Shown here one piece after another: positions 1-6,380 of a DNA stretch of 9,534 bases. How positions within the stretch are numbered: position 1 is the first letter of the stretch; each line of letters begins with the position of its first letter. Below the pieces are notes generated by a model, which was not told where the DNA came from, did not search any database, and saw only the letters and a list, made by a program, of their open reading frames with translations. The position numbers and the translations under genes were made by a program. Source of the DNA: Desulfosporosinus sp. UBA4726 (GTDB lineage: Bacteria > Bacillota > Desulfitobacteriia > Desulfitobacteriales > Desulfitobacteriaceae). The stretch spans positions 30,516-40,049 of the forward strand of contig DHJG01000131.1 of the NCBI GenBank assembly GCA_002404215.1, written 5' to 3'.

Positions 1-391
1 TCCGCTCCGGCGGTTCTTCAATGACCTTTAACAGTGCATTAGCCGCCGGTAATGTCATTGCCTCGGCTTGCTCAATTACAGAAATTTTATAGATTCCCTC
101 GTAATGCTTAAGGTATGCCTTTTGTTGCCAGACGAGGACCTGCTCAATCCCGATCGTCGTTTTAAGCGGTTTCAACCATAAAACATCCGGATGGTTTCCG
201 CTGAGAATCTTACGGCAAGCTGAACAATTTTGGCATGGCCCCTCTGGCGTAGGCTGACTACAGTTTAAGATCTGTGCCAGTCGGAGGGCCACCTCACTCT
301 GATGCAGTGCACTTCCTCCATGAAACAGTAAGAGATGTGCCAATCGGTTTTCACGTGCCGCCTTCTCCAAAAGTGCTATCTGTAGATTCAT
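1..391 (-). CDS. holB: DNA polymerase III subunit delta' (N-terminal 130 residues; cut by window start)
   Basis: HolB is the delta' subunit of the clamp loader, which opens the beta sliding clamp and places it on primed DNA in the cytoplasm. The frame was read by hand from an ATG at 391-389, preceded by an AAAGGTG ribosome site inside the end of darA; it stays open to the window edge. Visible: a zinc module with Cys44, Cys53, Cys56 and Cys59 followed by HPD (67-69), and the AAA+ sequence ANALLKVIEEPPE near residue 119, both hallmarks of DnaX/HolB. The P-loop region (FHGGSALHQSE, 23-33) lacks the GK(S/T) signature, as expected of a subunit that does not bind ATP. Only 4 bp separate it from darA, so the two are probably cotranscribed. 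Roughly 200 C-terminal residues should lie outside the window. DnaX is the main alternative, but it would carry an intact P-loop. Confidence 0.93.
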   Translation of the reverse strand, partial: MNLQIALLEKAARENRLAHLLLFHGGSALHQSEVALRLAQILNCSQPTPEGPCQNCSACRKILSGNHPDVLWLKPLKTTIGIEQVLVWQQKAYLKHYEGIYKISVIEQAEAMTLPAANALLKVIEEPPER

Positions 392-395
392 ATTT

Positions 396-725
396 TCACA
401 CCTTTATAAACTGTTCAACATCTAGCACAAATACCGTTGCACCACCGACGGGGACTTCTATCGGAAAAGGGATATAGGCATCCACCGGTCCCATAATAGG
501 CTGAACCTGTGTCAGCATCTCTTCACGTTGGCGACAGGCCTCACGGATCATTGACAGGAGGGCTTCCAAACGTTGCTCTTCAACCCCAAAGAGCAACGTT
601 GTATTTCCCGAACGCAGAAACCCCCCTGAACTTGCCAGACGCGTTGCACGGAATCCTTCTCGTGTCACACCTTGTAGAAGTTTAGCTACATCCTTGTCCT
701 GAACAATCGCGATTACCATCTTCAT
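396..725 (-). CDS. darA: Cyclic-di-AMP receptor DarA (YaaQ/PstA, PII-like)
   Basis: A 109-residue protein, the same length as the B. subtilis YaaQ/DarA family (formerly DUF970). These are trimeric cytoplasmic PII-like proteins that bind cyclic di-AMP, a second messenger tied to potassium and osmotic balance. The downstream target of DarA is not established. Visible: the beta-strand start MKMVIAIVQDKD, then GFRATRLASSGGFLRSGNTTLLFG (split: GFRATRLASSGG at 24-35, FLRSGNTTLLFG at 36-47). Arg26, Thr28, Phe36, Leu37, Asn41 and Gly47 sit where ligand contacts are known in the family; residue 24, often Asn, is Gly here. The ATG overlaps the decarboxylase stop as ATGA, suggesting translational coupling. 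In B. subtilis the gene lies between tmk and yaaR; neither is beside it here. A 12-bp inverted repeat lies inside the gene at 569-600. Confidence 0.94.
   Translation of the reverse strand: MKMVIAIVQDKDVAKLLQGVTREGFRATRLASSGGFLRSGNTTLLFGVEEQRLEALLSMIREACRQREEMLTQVQPIMGPVDAYIPFPIEVPVGGATVFVLDVEQFIKV
569..600. repeat. 12-bp perfect inverted repeat inside darA
   Basis: AACGTTGCTCTT at 569-580 is exactly complementary in reverse to AAGAGCAACGTT at 589-600, with an 8-base loop. It covers darA codons 42-53, part of the ligand-binding loop. The stem is G+C-moderate and no T-run follows it in the transcribed direction, so it does not look like an intrinsic terminator. It may be coincidental, or an mRNA hairpin affecting decay or passage of ribosomes towards holB. 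Confidence 0.55.
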
Positions 726-2206
726 CCCTTATCCTCCTCGACAATCCAAATTGTTTGACTTTTGAAACCATCCCACCCTTGCCAACGACCTTCTCCAGCA
801 GTGAGTAGCATACCTAGAACTTCGCAAGTCATTTGCTCGCCCATTACAACGAGCGGAATTCCAGGAGGATAAGGGGAGATTGTTTCCCCAACAATATGAC
901 CTAAACTCTCCTTGAGAGGAATTTGACGTTTATGGGCAAAAAAAGCATCCCGAGGGGAAAGCATTAGCTGTGGCAAAGGGGGAATTATAGACCGATCGGT
1001 TCCCACTCGCTTTATTAATTCAGAAAAACCAATCGAATGAGCATAGTTCGCCAAACTTACTAACGCCTTCGTGAGCCTTCGAATATCCTCCGGCTTATTC
1101 CCAATTCCTAACATGAATAAGATATTTTCTTCATCCCATAACTCTGGTTCGATGCCGTACCCTTCTCGAAGATACTCCACACAGCGAGGAGCAGGAACAC
1201 CCAACGGCAACGTATTGATTAGAATTTTCGACCAATCTACCGTGTGAATGCCGTACGTCCCGGCATCCTTCTGAGAGAGAATACGGAAACTCTTCCCCAC
1301 TTTCCGATGTAGCTCTTCAACTTCTTCTTGCAAACACTCCCAACGCCTAAAATCTAAAGCAAATTCTCCAGCCCTTTCTAACGAGGCTAGTAGTAAATAA
1401 CTCGGACTTGAGGATTGCAAAAGTTCCAGACTTTGTCTTAAACGGATGCGCGAGACTCTATGCCCTTGAACATGTAGCATGGCAGACTGAGTCAAGGCAC
1501 TTAATGTTTTATGAGAACTATGTAAGACAATGTCTGCACCAAGCTTTAAAGCACTCGGAGGAAATAGTGGACCAAGATAATGTGAACCGTGTGCTTGATC
1601 AACCAGAATCGGTGTTTTAGATCCCAAACGCGTTCTTTCATCTATTAATCTATTCAGGTCAAAGGCTGTCCCATAATAACTGGGATAAGTAACATGGCAG
1701 GCAGAGACCTCTTGCCACGGAATCTGTTGCGTCTCCACATCAAATCCCAAAGCCAGGTTAAAGTCAGGATGAATTGTAGGAATTACGTATTCCGGCTTCA
1801 ATCCACTTAAGACCAAGGCCGACATAACGGAACGATGAGAACTTCTCTCAACCACAACGCGTTTAGAAGCAGTATCTTCCAAAGCGAGAAACATCGCTTG
1901 ATTTCCAACCGTTCCTCCGTTGATAAGGAAAAACGTTTCCTCCGCTCCAAAAATCTCAGCCGCCCGTTTTTGTGCCTCAGCAATAATCCCACTAGGTGAA
2001 TGAAGCATATCAAGTCCTGGAAGCTCTGTTAAGTCAAAACCCAAAAGATCTGAGCCATAAAAAAACTCCTGTCGACCCTTATGGCCAGGAGTATGGAAAG
2101 AGCAAAATCCTTGTTTTAGATAATGGCTCAATCCCTCTCCAAGATCACCCACCGATGATGAACCTCCATTCACCTGATTGTTCATGCAAAAATATAGTTG
2201 ACACAT
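722..2206 (-). CDS. PLP-dependent Orn/Lys/Arg decarboxylase family protein (YaaO/SpeA type)
   Basis: A 494-residue fold-type I decarboxylase that removes the alpha-carboxyl of a basic amino acid to give a polyamine precursor. Visible: HTPGHKG at 38-44, the family N-terminal signature; INGGTVGNQA near 95, cofactor phosphate binding; DQAHGSHY at 203-210, where the Asp and His contact the PLP ring; and SSHKTLSALTQSA with Lys233 as the likely Schiff-base lysine. The C-terminal Orn/Lys/Arg domain runs from about residue 395 to the end (LSPRDAFFAHKR, ISPYPPGIPLVVMGE). Length fits the B. subtilis YaaO/SpeA group of about 480-490. The ATG at 2206 has AAGGA five bases upstream; the next Met (residue 8) has no ribosome site. 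Substrate (arginine, lysine or ornithine) cannot be read from sequence, and position matches yaaO rather than biosynthetic speA. It overlaps darA by 4 bp. Confidence 0.92.
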   Translation of the reverse strand: MCQLYFCMNNQVNGGSSSVGDLGEGLSHYLKQGFCSFHTPGHKGRQEFFYGSDLLGFDLTELPGLDMLHSPSGIIAEAQKRAAEIFGAEETFFLINGGTVGNQAMFLALEDTASKRVVVERSSHRSVMSALVLSGLKPEYVIPTIHPDFNLALGFDVETQQIPWQEVSACHVTYPSYYGTAFDLNRLIDERTRLGSKTPILVDQAHGSHYLGPLFPPSALKLGADIVLHSSHKTLSALTQSAMLHVQGHRVSRIRLRQSLELLQSSSPSYLLLASLERAGEFALDFRRWECLQEEVEELHRKVGKSFRILSQKDAGTYGIHTVDWSKILINTLPLGVPAPRCVEYLREGYGIEPELWDEENILFMLGIGNKPEDIRRLTKALVSLANYAHSIGFSELIKRVGTDRSIIPPLPQLMLSPRDAFFAHKRQIPLKESLGHIVGETISPYPPGIPLVVMGEQMTCEVLGMLLTAGEGRWQGWDGFKSQTIWIVEEDKG

Positions 2207-2267
2207 GGCATTCCTTATAGTTTAACATAAATTAGTAAATTTATCATCTACGATGCATCCTGTCCCC

Positions 2268-2531
2268 CTACAAAAGAATTTCTTTTATTAAAAAAATAAA
2301 TTCTTGATATTCTGGGGAACCTTGTTCCGCTGTGAATAACTCTAACTGGCAATCCGAACAAAAAAACATTCCTTCGACCCGGAAACCATCATATAATCCA
2401 TTCCTCGGGACCTGAGCGCAACGATAACATACCGGGAGGAGTTTTCCCTCGTTAGTCAAGCTTTCATTTCCTTTAATTTTCTCATGGCTCTCTTCAGAAA
2501 TTTGTGTTTGGGTATAGATATTTTTAATCAT
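2268..2531 (-). CDS. csfB: Anti-sigma-G factor Gin (CsfB) family protein
   Basis: An 87-residue protein with the Gin zinc-binding pattern: CYRC at 35-38 and CSDC at 58-61, with GLYDGF and GMFFC between them, then an acidic stretch and GSPEYQEF, which resembles the C-terminal helix of CsfB. In B. subtilis, Gin binds sigma-G and keeps it silent until engulfment, and it also acts on sigma-E. The ATG at 2531 has a perfect AGGAGG at 2541-2546, 9 bases away. The 34 residues before the first Cys are polar and longer than in the 64-residue B. subtilis protein; no internal Met offers a shorter start. It lies 54 bp after gerC and 61 bp before the decarboxylase. In B. subtilis csfB also precedes yaaO, separated by xpaC and yaaN. 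Identification rests on the cysteine pattern plus synteny. Confidence 0.87.
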   Translation of the reverse strand: MIKNIYTQTQISEESHEKIKGNESLTNEGKLLPVCYRCAQVPRNGLYDGFRVEGMFFCSDCQLELFTAEQGSPEYQEFIFLIKEILL

Positions 2532-2561
2532 TATTTAATTCCTCCTATTTACTTCTCCCCC

Positions 2562-2591
2562 TATTCTTGCCCCTCACCAGTTTAATTAGTC
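2562..2591 (-). promoter_or_regulatory. Candidate sigma-F-type promoter for csfB
   Basis: On the minus strand, GGCAAGAATA (2571-2562) fits the sigma-F -10 consensus GGNRANAMTW at every specified base. Exactly 15 bases upstream lies GACTA (2591-2587), matching 3 of 5 positions of GYWTA and overlapping the gerC stop codon. A start near 2555 would leave a short leader carrying the AGGAGG site. The B. subtilis csfB gene is sigma-F-dependent, which supports the reading. This is a motif match by eye in a 54-bp gap; read-through from gerC is the alternative. Confidence 0.42.
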
Positions 2592-3785
2592 GTGAGCACT
2601 GCCACTTGACATGCCCGAATTATGAATTGTGACTTTTACATCCAAAGAAATTGGAAAATCAGCAATATTCTGCTCCCATTGATCTTTTACGGTCTTCCAA
2701 TATCCAGAATTATACTGTTCAATGTGCCGTCCAATTCCCAAAAAATCAAGGCCCAACTTTTTTTCTTTCTGAATAGAAAGCTCACATTCCTTCTGAATCA
2801 CCTTAGCAAAGCGCTTCTCTGCCTCTTTCAGAAGATCTAACCACTCCGTATCGGAAAGTTTTTCTTTTAACCCCATAACTTCATCAACCGCAATACTTGC
2901 ATTGATCTGGTAGTGCAGCTCCATTGTTCCATTATTACTTTTCACTTTGTATATTGTCGTCGACTTCAGGACTTGCCCACCAAAGTTAACTTTGCTTTCG
3001 TCGATGCCAACCGTGTTAATAAAGCGATGAAGAACATCGTTCTCTAACCACATATACCCTTTAGTTTCTTCGTCCGTGAGAAAATCGACCAAATGGTCCC
3101 CTTTTAAGACACCCGCACCTTCTAGCTGTAACTCTTCACCCTCCTTCTCATCTGCTTTATATTCGATACCTTCATCCCCTGACTTTATGCTCTTAGCCAG
3201 CGGAATAATGGGGGCTGTAGTTTCTGTACCCAAAATGGTTAAATAATGCCCTAAACGAACTATCGGAAACGTCGATGAATTCTCTCCTTTTTCAAGATTA
3301 CTTTTAAGAAAGATGGCTGGTATTTCCCCACTGCGCAATTTTGTATTTAGTAGACTTTGAGCCTTCCCTTTGGCCAAAAGTAAGTACATCGAACGACGAA
3401 ATTCTGAAAACCGTTGGGCAAAATCTATAATATCATTAAAACCAGCTTTGGCAGCATCCTCACCAATAACGATAACCTTCAAAGAACCCATAAACGGTAT
3501 GAGATTTGTGATCTTGGAAACCATTTCATACGCTTCTCTAGCGCTCGATACTTCTACACTAACTGTCCATTGCTTAACTTCTGAAGCAGTTGCGCCACCT
3601 TGTTTAGGCTCTGCTATTTGTTCTGTTATGAGATAAGTGCCAGGTTTCTGCCCCAGATCAATACCTACCCCGAGCAGTGGAGCTAGTTCCTCTACTTCTC
3701 GTTTTCCCCAGCATCCTGGTAAAAATAAAATACAAATGATCAAGATCACTCCCAGGCCTATTTTCAGTTGCCTATTACTTTTCAT
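2586..3785 (-). CDS. gerC: Ger(x)C family spore germination lipoprotein (GerC subunit)
   Basis: A 399-residue predicted lipoprotein, the C subunit of a germinant receptor, anchored on the outer face of the inner spore membrane. Visible: a signal peptide with Lys/Arg start, hydrophobic residues about 9-22, and the lipobox LPGC with Cys25 as lipidation site. Next comes the family opening CWGKREVEELAPLLGVGIDL (25-44). Near the C-terminus are LGLDFLGIGRHIEQY, a Trp-rich YWKTVKDQW segment and the closing strand DVKVTIHNSG, all typical of GerAC domain 3. I chose the ATG at 3785, which shares one base with the gerB stop (TAATG) and has AGGG five bases upstream. An in-frame TTG at 3815 would put ten charged residues before the signal peptide and is unlikely. 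Length is normal and the frame intact, unlike gerB upstream. Confidence 0.92.
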   Translation of the reverse strand: MKSNRQLKIGLGVILIICILFLPGCWGKREVEELAPLLGVGIDLGQKPGTYLITEQIAEPKQGGATASEVKQWTVSVEVSSAREAYEMVSKITNLIPFMGSLKVIVIGEDAAKAGFNDIIDFAQRFSEFRRSMYLLLAKGKAQSLLNTKLRSGEIPAIFLKSNLEKGENSSTFPIVRLGHYLTILGTETTAPIIPLAKSIKSGDEGIEYKADEKEGEELQLEGAGVLKGDHLVDFLTDEETKGYMWLENDVLHRFINTVGIDESKVNFGGQVLKSTTIYKVKSNNGTMELHYQINASIAVDEVMGLKEKLSDTEWLDLLKEAEKRFAKVIQKECELSIQKEKKLGLDFLGIGRHIEQYNSGYWKTVKDQWEQNIADFPISLDVKVTIHNSGMSSGSAHD

Positions 3786-4582
3786 TAAAACCCTATCCCT
3801 TCTTCCAGCGCGCAAATGCCCATAGGGTCAGTATCCAAACGGATGGTCTCAGCTGGTCCAAAAACAAGAATTTGCATTAGTACAACCAGAGTATCTAGAA
3901 TACCTACCAATAGCAGACTTCGCCAAATCCCTGTTTTAAATTGGCCAAGCTCTTTTTTACCAGTGGGCAGAAATGCAGCAATTCCAGCCAAGAAGAGAAT
4001 ATAAGTCATCGCAAAGGGTACTACTTTAATTCCAGCCCAAAAAAGAGGTTTTAAGCCCTGACTTAGAATTGGCAAAAGCTCCCCTTGTTCAATCCGAGGA
4101 ATGGAGAGACCCACATTCAGAAGCAACGCTATCACAATCAGAGGAAAAAGCACTTCTGAGAAACGTGCCAGCACTTCGATTCCAGACGTAACCAAGTAAA
4201 AAACGAGTAGAATTCCTCCTAACTCGAATACCGAGATAGGGGTAAGGGTCATAATCGAAACTTGATAGATATCCCCTGCTTGTCCTAGCAACAAACCTCC
4301 AAGGTAACCCGAAATAATTATATATATGATCCCAATAACTTTCCCTATCCACTTTCCAAAGAGTGTTTCTGAAATCTGCAAAAGACTTTTTCCAGGATAC
4401 TGTTCAACCAGAGAGAGTACCATTAAGCCGTAAGGAATTCCCACCGCCAATCCAGGCAAAACGCTCATCCACCCATCCCGCCCACCGACTCCAGTAACGA
4501 TCGAGGCTACTGGGAGAGACGTTGTACCCATGAGTACTGCTGCTCCCAATGTCATGAATTGATGTGTTGAGATTCTTTCCAT
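3785..4582 (-). CDS. gerB: GerAB/YndE family germination permease subunit, C-terminally truncated (probable damaged gene)
   Basis: The B subunit of a germinant receptor belongs to the APC transporter superfamily; in GerA-type receptors it forms the germinant-binding pocket in the inner spore membrane. This frame has 265 residues against roughly 365 usual. Visible: the opening RISTHQFMTLGAAVLMGTTS, then about seven membrane segments (near 10-30, 40-58, 77-103, 114-133, 141-161, 178-203, 215-236), ending at the family motif LVFGPAETIRL. Homologues continue for about 100 residues with further membrane helices; here the frame reads unrelated residues to a stop overlapping gerC. The +1 frame from about 3839 encodes VWILTLWAFARWKKG and a TAG, which looks like a native GerB C-terminus. 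A deletion of roughly 0.3 kb with a frame shift near 3840 explains both. It starts at ATG 4582, two bases after gerA. A shorter functional variant is less likely. Confidence 0.85.
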   Translation of the reverse strand: MERISTHQFMTLGAAVLMGTTSLPVASIVTGVGGRDGWMSVLPGLAVGIPYGLMVLSLVEQYPGKSLLQISETLFGKWIGKVIGIIYIIISGYLGGLLLGQAGDIYQVSIMTLTPISVFELGGILLVFYLVTSGIEVLARFSEVLFPLIVIALLLNVGLSIPRIEQGELLPILSQGLKPLFWAGIKVVPFAMTYILFLAGIAAFLPTGKKELGQFKTGIWRSLLLVGILDTLVVLMQILVFGPAETIRLDTDPMGICALEEGIGF

Positions 4583-4584
4583 GG

Positions 4585-6162
4585 TTACCCTCTTCCTTTG
4601 CCGCCTGATCGGGGCTCCTCAACATCCATAAGTTGGGGTCGACGCTTTAACGCCCACCATGGTGCTCGAACAAGCGTATCTTGCAACAAAGCCCGAATAC
4701 GCAACGGGGCAAGCGGACTTAGGTAAGGCACTCCAAAGGAACGTAGGCCTAGCAGGTGAATTAAGATCACATATAAACCTACAGAGACTCCAAAGAAACC
4801 AAGAACACCTGCCAAAATCATAAGTGGAAATCGAATGAGCCGAACAGCAAGACTTAAGTCGAAGGTTGGGATTGCATAACTTGCTACAGCTGTTAAGCCA
4901 ATGATAATAACCATCAAGGGGCTGACCAGTCCGGCCTTCACGGCTGCATCACCAATAATAAGTGCTCCTACAATTCCAATCGTCGATCCGATAGGCTTTG
5001 GCAAGCGGAGCCCCGCTTCCTGCAATATCTCTAAAACAACCGTCATAGTTAAGGCCTCTAGAAGAGCTGGAAAGGGCACTCCTTGTCGACCTGCCGATAT
5101 GCTCAGTAGCAGACCTGTCGGTATAATTTCCTGATGGAACGTCGTGACTGATATATATATGCTAGGGGCCACGATGGCTACAAAGGCTCCTAGATACCGC
5201 ACAAAGCGGGCAAGGATTGCAACCATGGCACGTTGATAGTAGTCTTCATTCACATTTAAAAACTGCGACAATACTGCTGGTACCACAAGGACTATGGGGG
5301 TTCCATCGACAATAATGCCCACTTTCCCTTCCAAAAGCTTTCCCGCCAAAACATCTGGACGTTCCGTAAAGGAAATCTGAGGAAAGGGCGAATAGGGATT
5401 ATCCTCAATCATTTCCTCGATATATCCATTTCCTAGCATGCTATCCATTTTAATGGTGCCCAGCCTTCGGAAAACTTCGGAGACGATATCTGGACTTGCG
5501 ATTTTCTCGATATAAGTTACTACAAGATCGGTATTCGTTAATTCACCAAGTTTTAAAGAAACTATCCGTAAGGAGGGATGCTTGATTTTTCGCCGTAATA
5601 GTGAGGTATTCGTTCGCAGCGTTTCCGAAAATCCTTCACGCGGGCCTTTGACGATTGACTCTGTGAGCGGCTCAGTAACGCCACGATTAGCCCATCCCCT
5701 AGCACCGATAACAATAGCCTCCGTCAGGTTGCCGAAGAAGATTACTGAATCACCGGAAAGAATAGCATTAACAGCCTCTCTCATTTTGGATATCTTCTTA
5801 ATCTCCAGACCGGGAAGTAGACTCTGGCTCGTTATGTCCACAACATTTGCTAATGTAACTTGCGCTAGTTCTGGATGTCCAACTAAATCCATCATAAGAG
5901 GTTTTAGGATAAATTGATCTAATAGATTTTTGTCAACCAAACCATCGACTGCACCTAATATACAAGGAATACGTTCCTTTCCCTGCAGGAAAAACTCCCG
6001 GAACACGACATCACTACTGTTCGATAAGATCTCCTTCACAGTAACCCCAGATAAAGGTTTGTTCAAATCATCGTCAAAAGAATACGAGGGAGACTTCCGT
6101 ATCTGCCGGGTTCCCTTCGGGCGAATAGTAAGTTCTTTGATCATTTTAAACCAACTGCGCAC
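4585..6162 (-). CDS. gerA: GerA family spore germination protein (A subunit)
   Basis: A 525-residue A subunit of a germinant receptor, an inner spore membrane protein recently linked to ion conduction at the start of germination. A cytoplasmic domain fills residues 1-275 and contains DVVFREFFLQ, CILGAVDGLVD, LTEAIVIGARGWANRGVTEP and EGFSETLRTNTSLLRRKI (177-193). The membrane domain has the family signatures VGIIVDGTPIVLVVPAVLSQ (281-300) and NVNEDYYQR, then HQEIIPTGLLLSISAGRQGV and SPLMVIIIGLTAVASYAIP. The end is a charged tail. I chose the GTG at 6162 because AAGGAGGG lies seven bases upstream; an in-frame TTG at 6246 would add 28 polar residues with no ribosome site. The length is typical. 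It opens a three-gene operon and has a candidate forespore promoter directly upstream. Germinant specificity cannot be inferred. Confidence 0.94.
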   Translation of the reverse strand: MRSWFKMIKELTIRPKGTRQIRKSPSYSFDDDLNKPLSGVTVKEILSNSSDVVFREFFLQGKERIPCILGAVDGLVDKNLLDQFILKPLMMDLVGHPELAQVTLANVVDITSQSLLPGLEIKKISKMREAVNAILSGDSVIFFGNLTEAIVIGARGWANRGVTEPLTESIVKGPREGFSETLRTNTSLLRRKIKHPSLRIVSLKLGELTNTDLVVTYIEKIASPDIVSEVFRRLGTIKMDSMLGNGYIEEMIEDNPYSPFPQISFTERPDVLAGKLLEGKVGIIVDGTPIVLVVPAVLSQFLNVNEDYYQRAMVAILARFVRYLGAFVAIVAPSIYISVTTFHQEIIPTGLLLSISAGRQGVPFPALLEALTMTVVLEILQEAGLRLPKPIGSTIGIVGALIIGDAAVKAGLVSPLMVIIIGLTAVASYAIPTFDLSLAVRLIRFPLMILAGVLGFFGVSVGLYVILIHLLGLRSFGVPYLSPLAPLRIRALLQDTLVRAPWWALKRRPQLMDVEEPRSGGKGRG

Positions 6163-6169
6163 GTTCTCT

Positions 6170-6177
6170 CCCTCCTT
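6170..6177 (-). promoter_or_regulatory. Ribosome binding site fixing the gerA GTG start
   Basis: AAGGAGGG on the minus strand, a near-perfect match to the 16S anti-SD, lies 7 bases before GTG at 6162. It decides the gerA start over the in-frame TTG at 6246. Confidence 0.85.
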
Positions 6178-6185
6178 ATCTCGCT

Positions 6186-6214
6186 TATTTTGTCCGACAA
6201 CGAGTCGATTATTC
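6186..6214 (-). promoter_or_regulatory. Candidate forespore (sigma-G/sigma-F type) promoter for gerABC
   Basis: On the minus strand, GAATA (6214-6210) fits the sigma-G -35 consensus GNATR. Seventeen bases on, CAAAATA (6192-6186) matches four of the five fixed positions of the -10 CATNNTA. It ends 23 bases before the gerA GTG, so the leader would hold the strong ribosome site. Germinant receptor operons in B. subtilis are sigma-G-dependent. The spacer is one base short of the commonest value, and this is an unaided motif match. Confidence 0.38.
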
Positions 6215-6337
6215 GCAAGTTTTCCGTACTCTTCTCTCCCCCGCAAAGTCCATCCCCTTGCTTCACTGCAGTTTTAGCTGTAAATTTTGTTATGCCGATG
6301 GGCTTTGCCCTGTATTATATAAATTAGGGAAGAATAG

Positions 6338-6380
6338 AAAACGCAAAAGGAGATGCTTAAATCATCTCCTTTTGCGTTTT
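6338..6380 (-). terminator. Perfect 18-bp hairpin terminator downstream of bofA
   Basis: AAAACGCAAAAGGAGATG (6338-6355) and its exact reverse complement (6363-6380) flank a 7-base loop. On the minus strand the second arm ends in GCGTTTT and runs into CTATTC, giving a short T-run, so it should stop bofA transcripts before gerA. The arms are symmetrical (A-run on one side, T-run on the other), so it could work in both directions. It lies about 100 bp past the bofA stop. Confidence 0.8.

Noticed and set aside
1807..2013. 68-codon minus-strand frame inside the decarboxylase gene
   Set aside because: It is an alternate frame of a clearly conserved decarboxylase segment and shows no family features.
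2198..2226. TTGACA on the plus strand as a promoter
   Set aside because: No good -10 follows at 17 bases and no plus-strand gene lies downstream; the bases encode the decarboxylase start.
2227..2244. ATAAATT/AATTTAT inverted repeat between csfB and the decarboxylase
   Set aside because: A 7-bp A/T-only stem is too weak for a terminator and is expected by chance in an A+T-rich spacer.
3783..3815. TTG at 3815 as the gerC start
   Set aside because: It would put ten charged residues before a normal lipoprotein signal peptide; the ATG at 3785 has a ribosome site and couples to the gerB stop.
4089..4352. 87-codon minus-strand frame inside gerB
   Set aside because: It overlaps the intact membrane-helix-coding part of gerB in another frame. 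The gerB frame here is plainly the coding one, so this is not part of the gerB damage.
5582..6277. Two plus-strand open frames of 111 and 115 codons opposite gerA
   Set aside because: Both are antisense to conserved GerA sequence, with no ribosome sites or recognisable motifs.
6314..6319. TATAAT on the minus strand as a vegetative -10 for gerA
   Set aside because: No TTGACA-like -35 lies about 17 bases upstream; that position falls in the T-rich arm of the bofA terminator.
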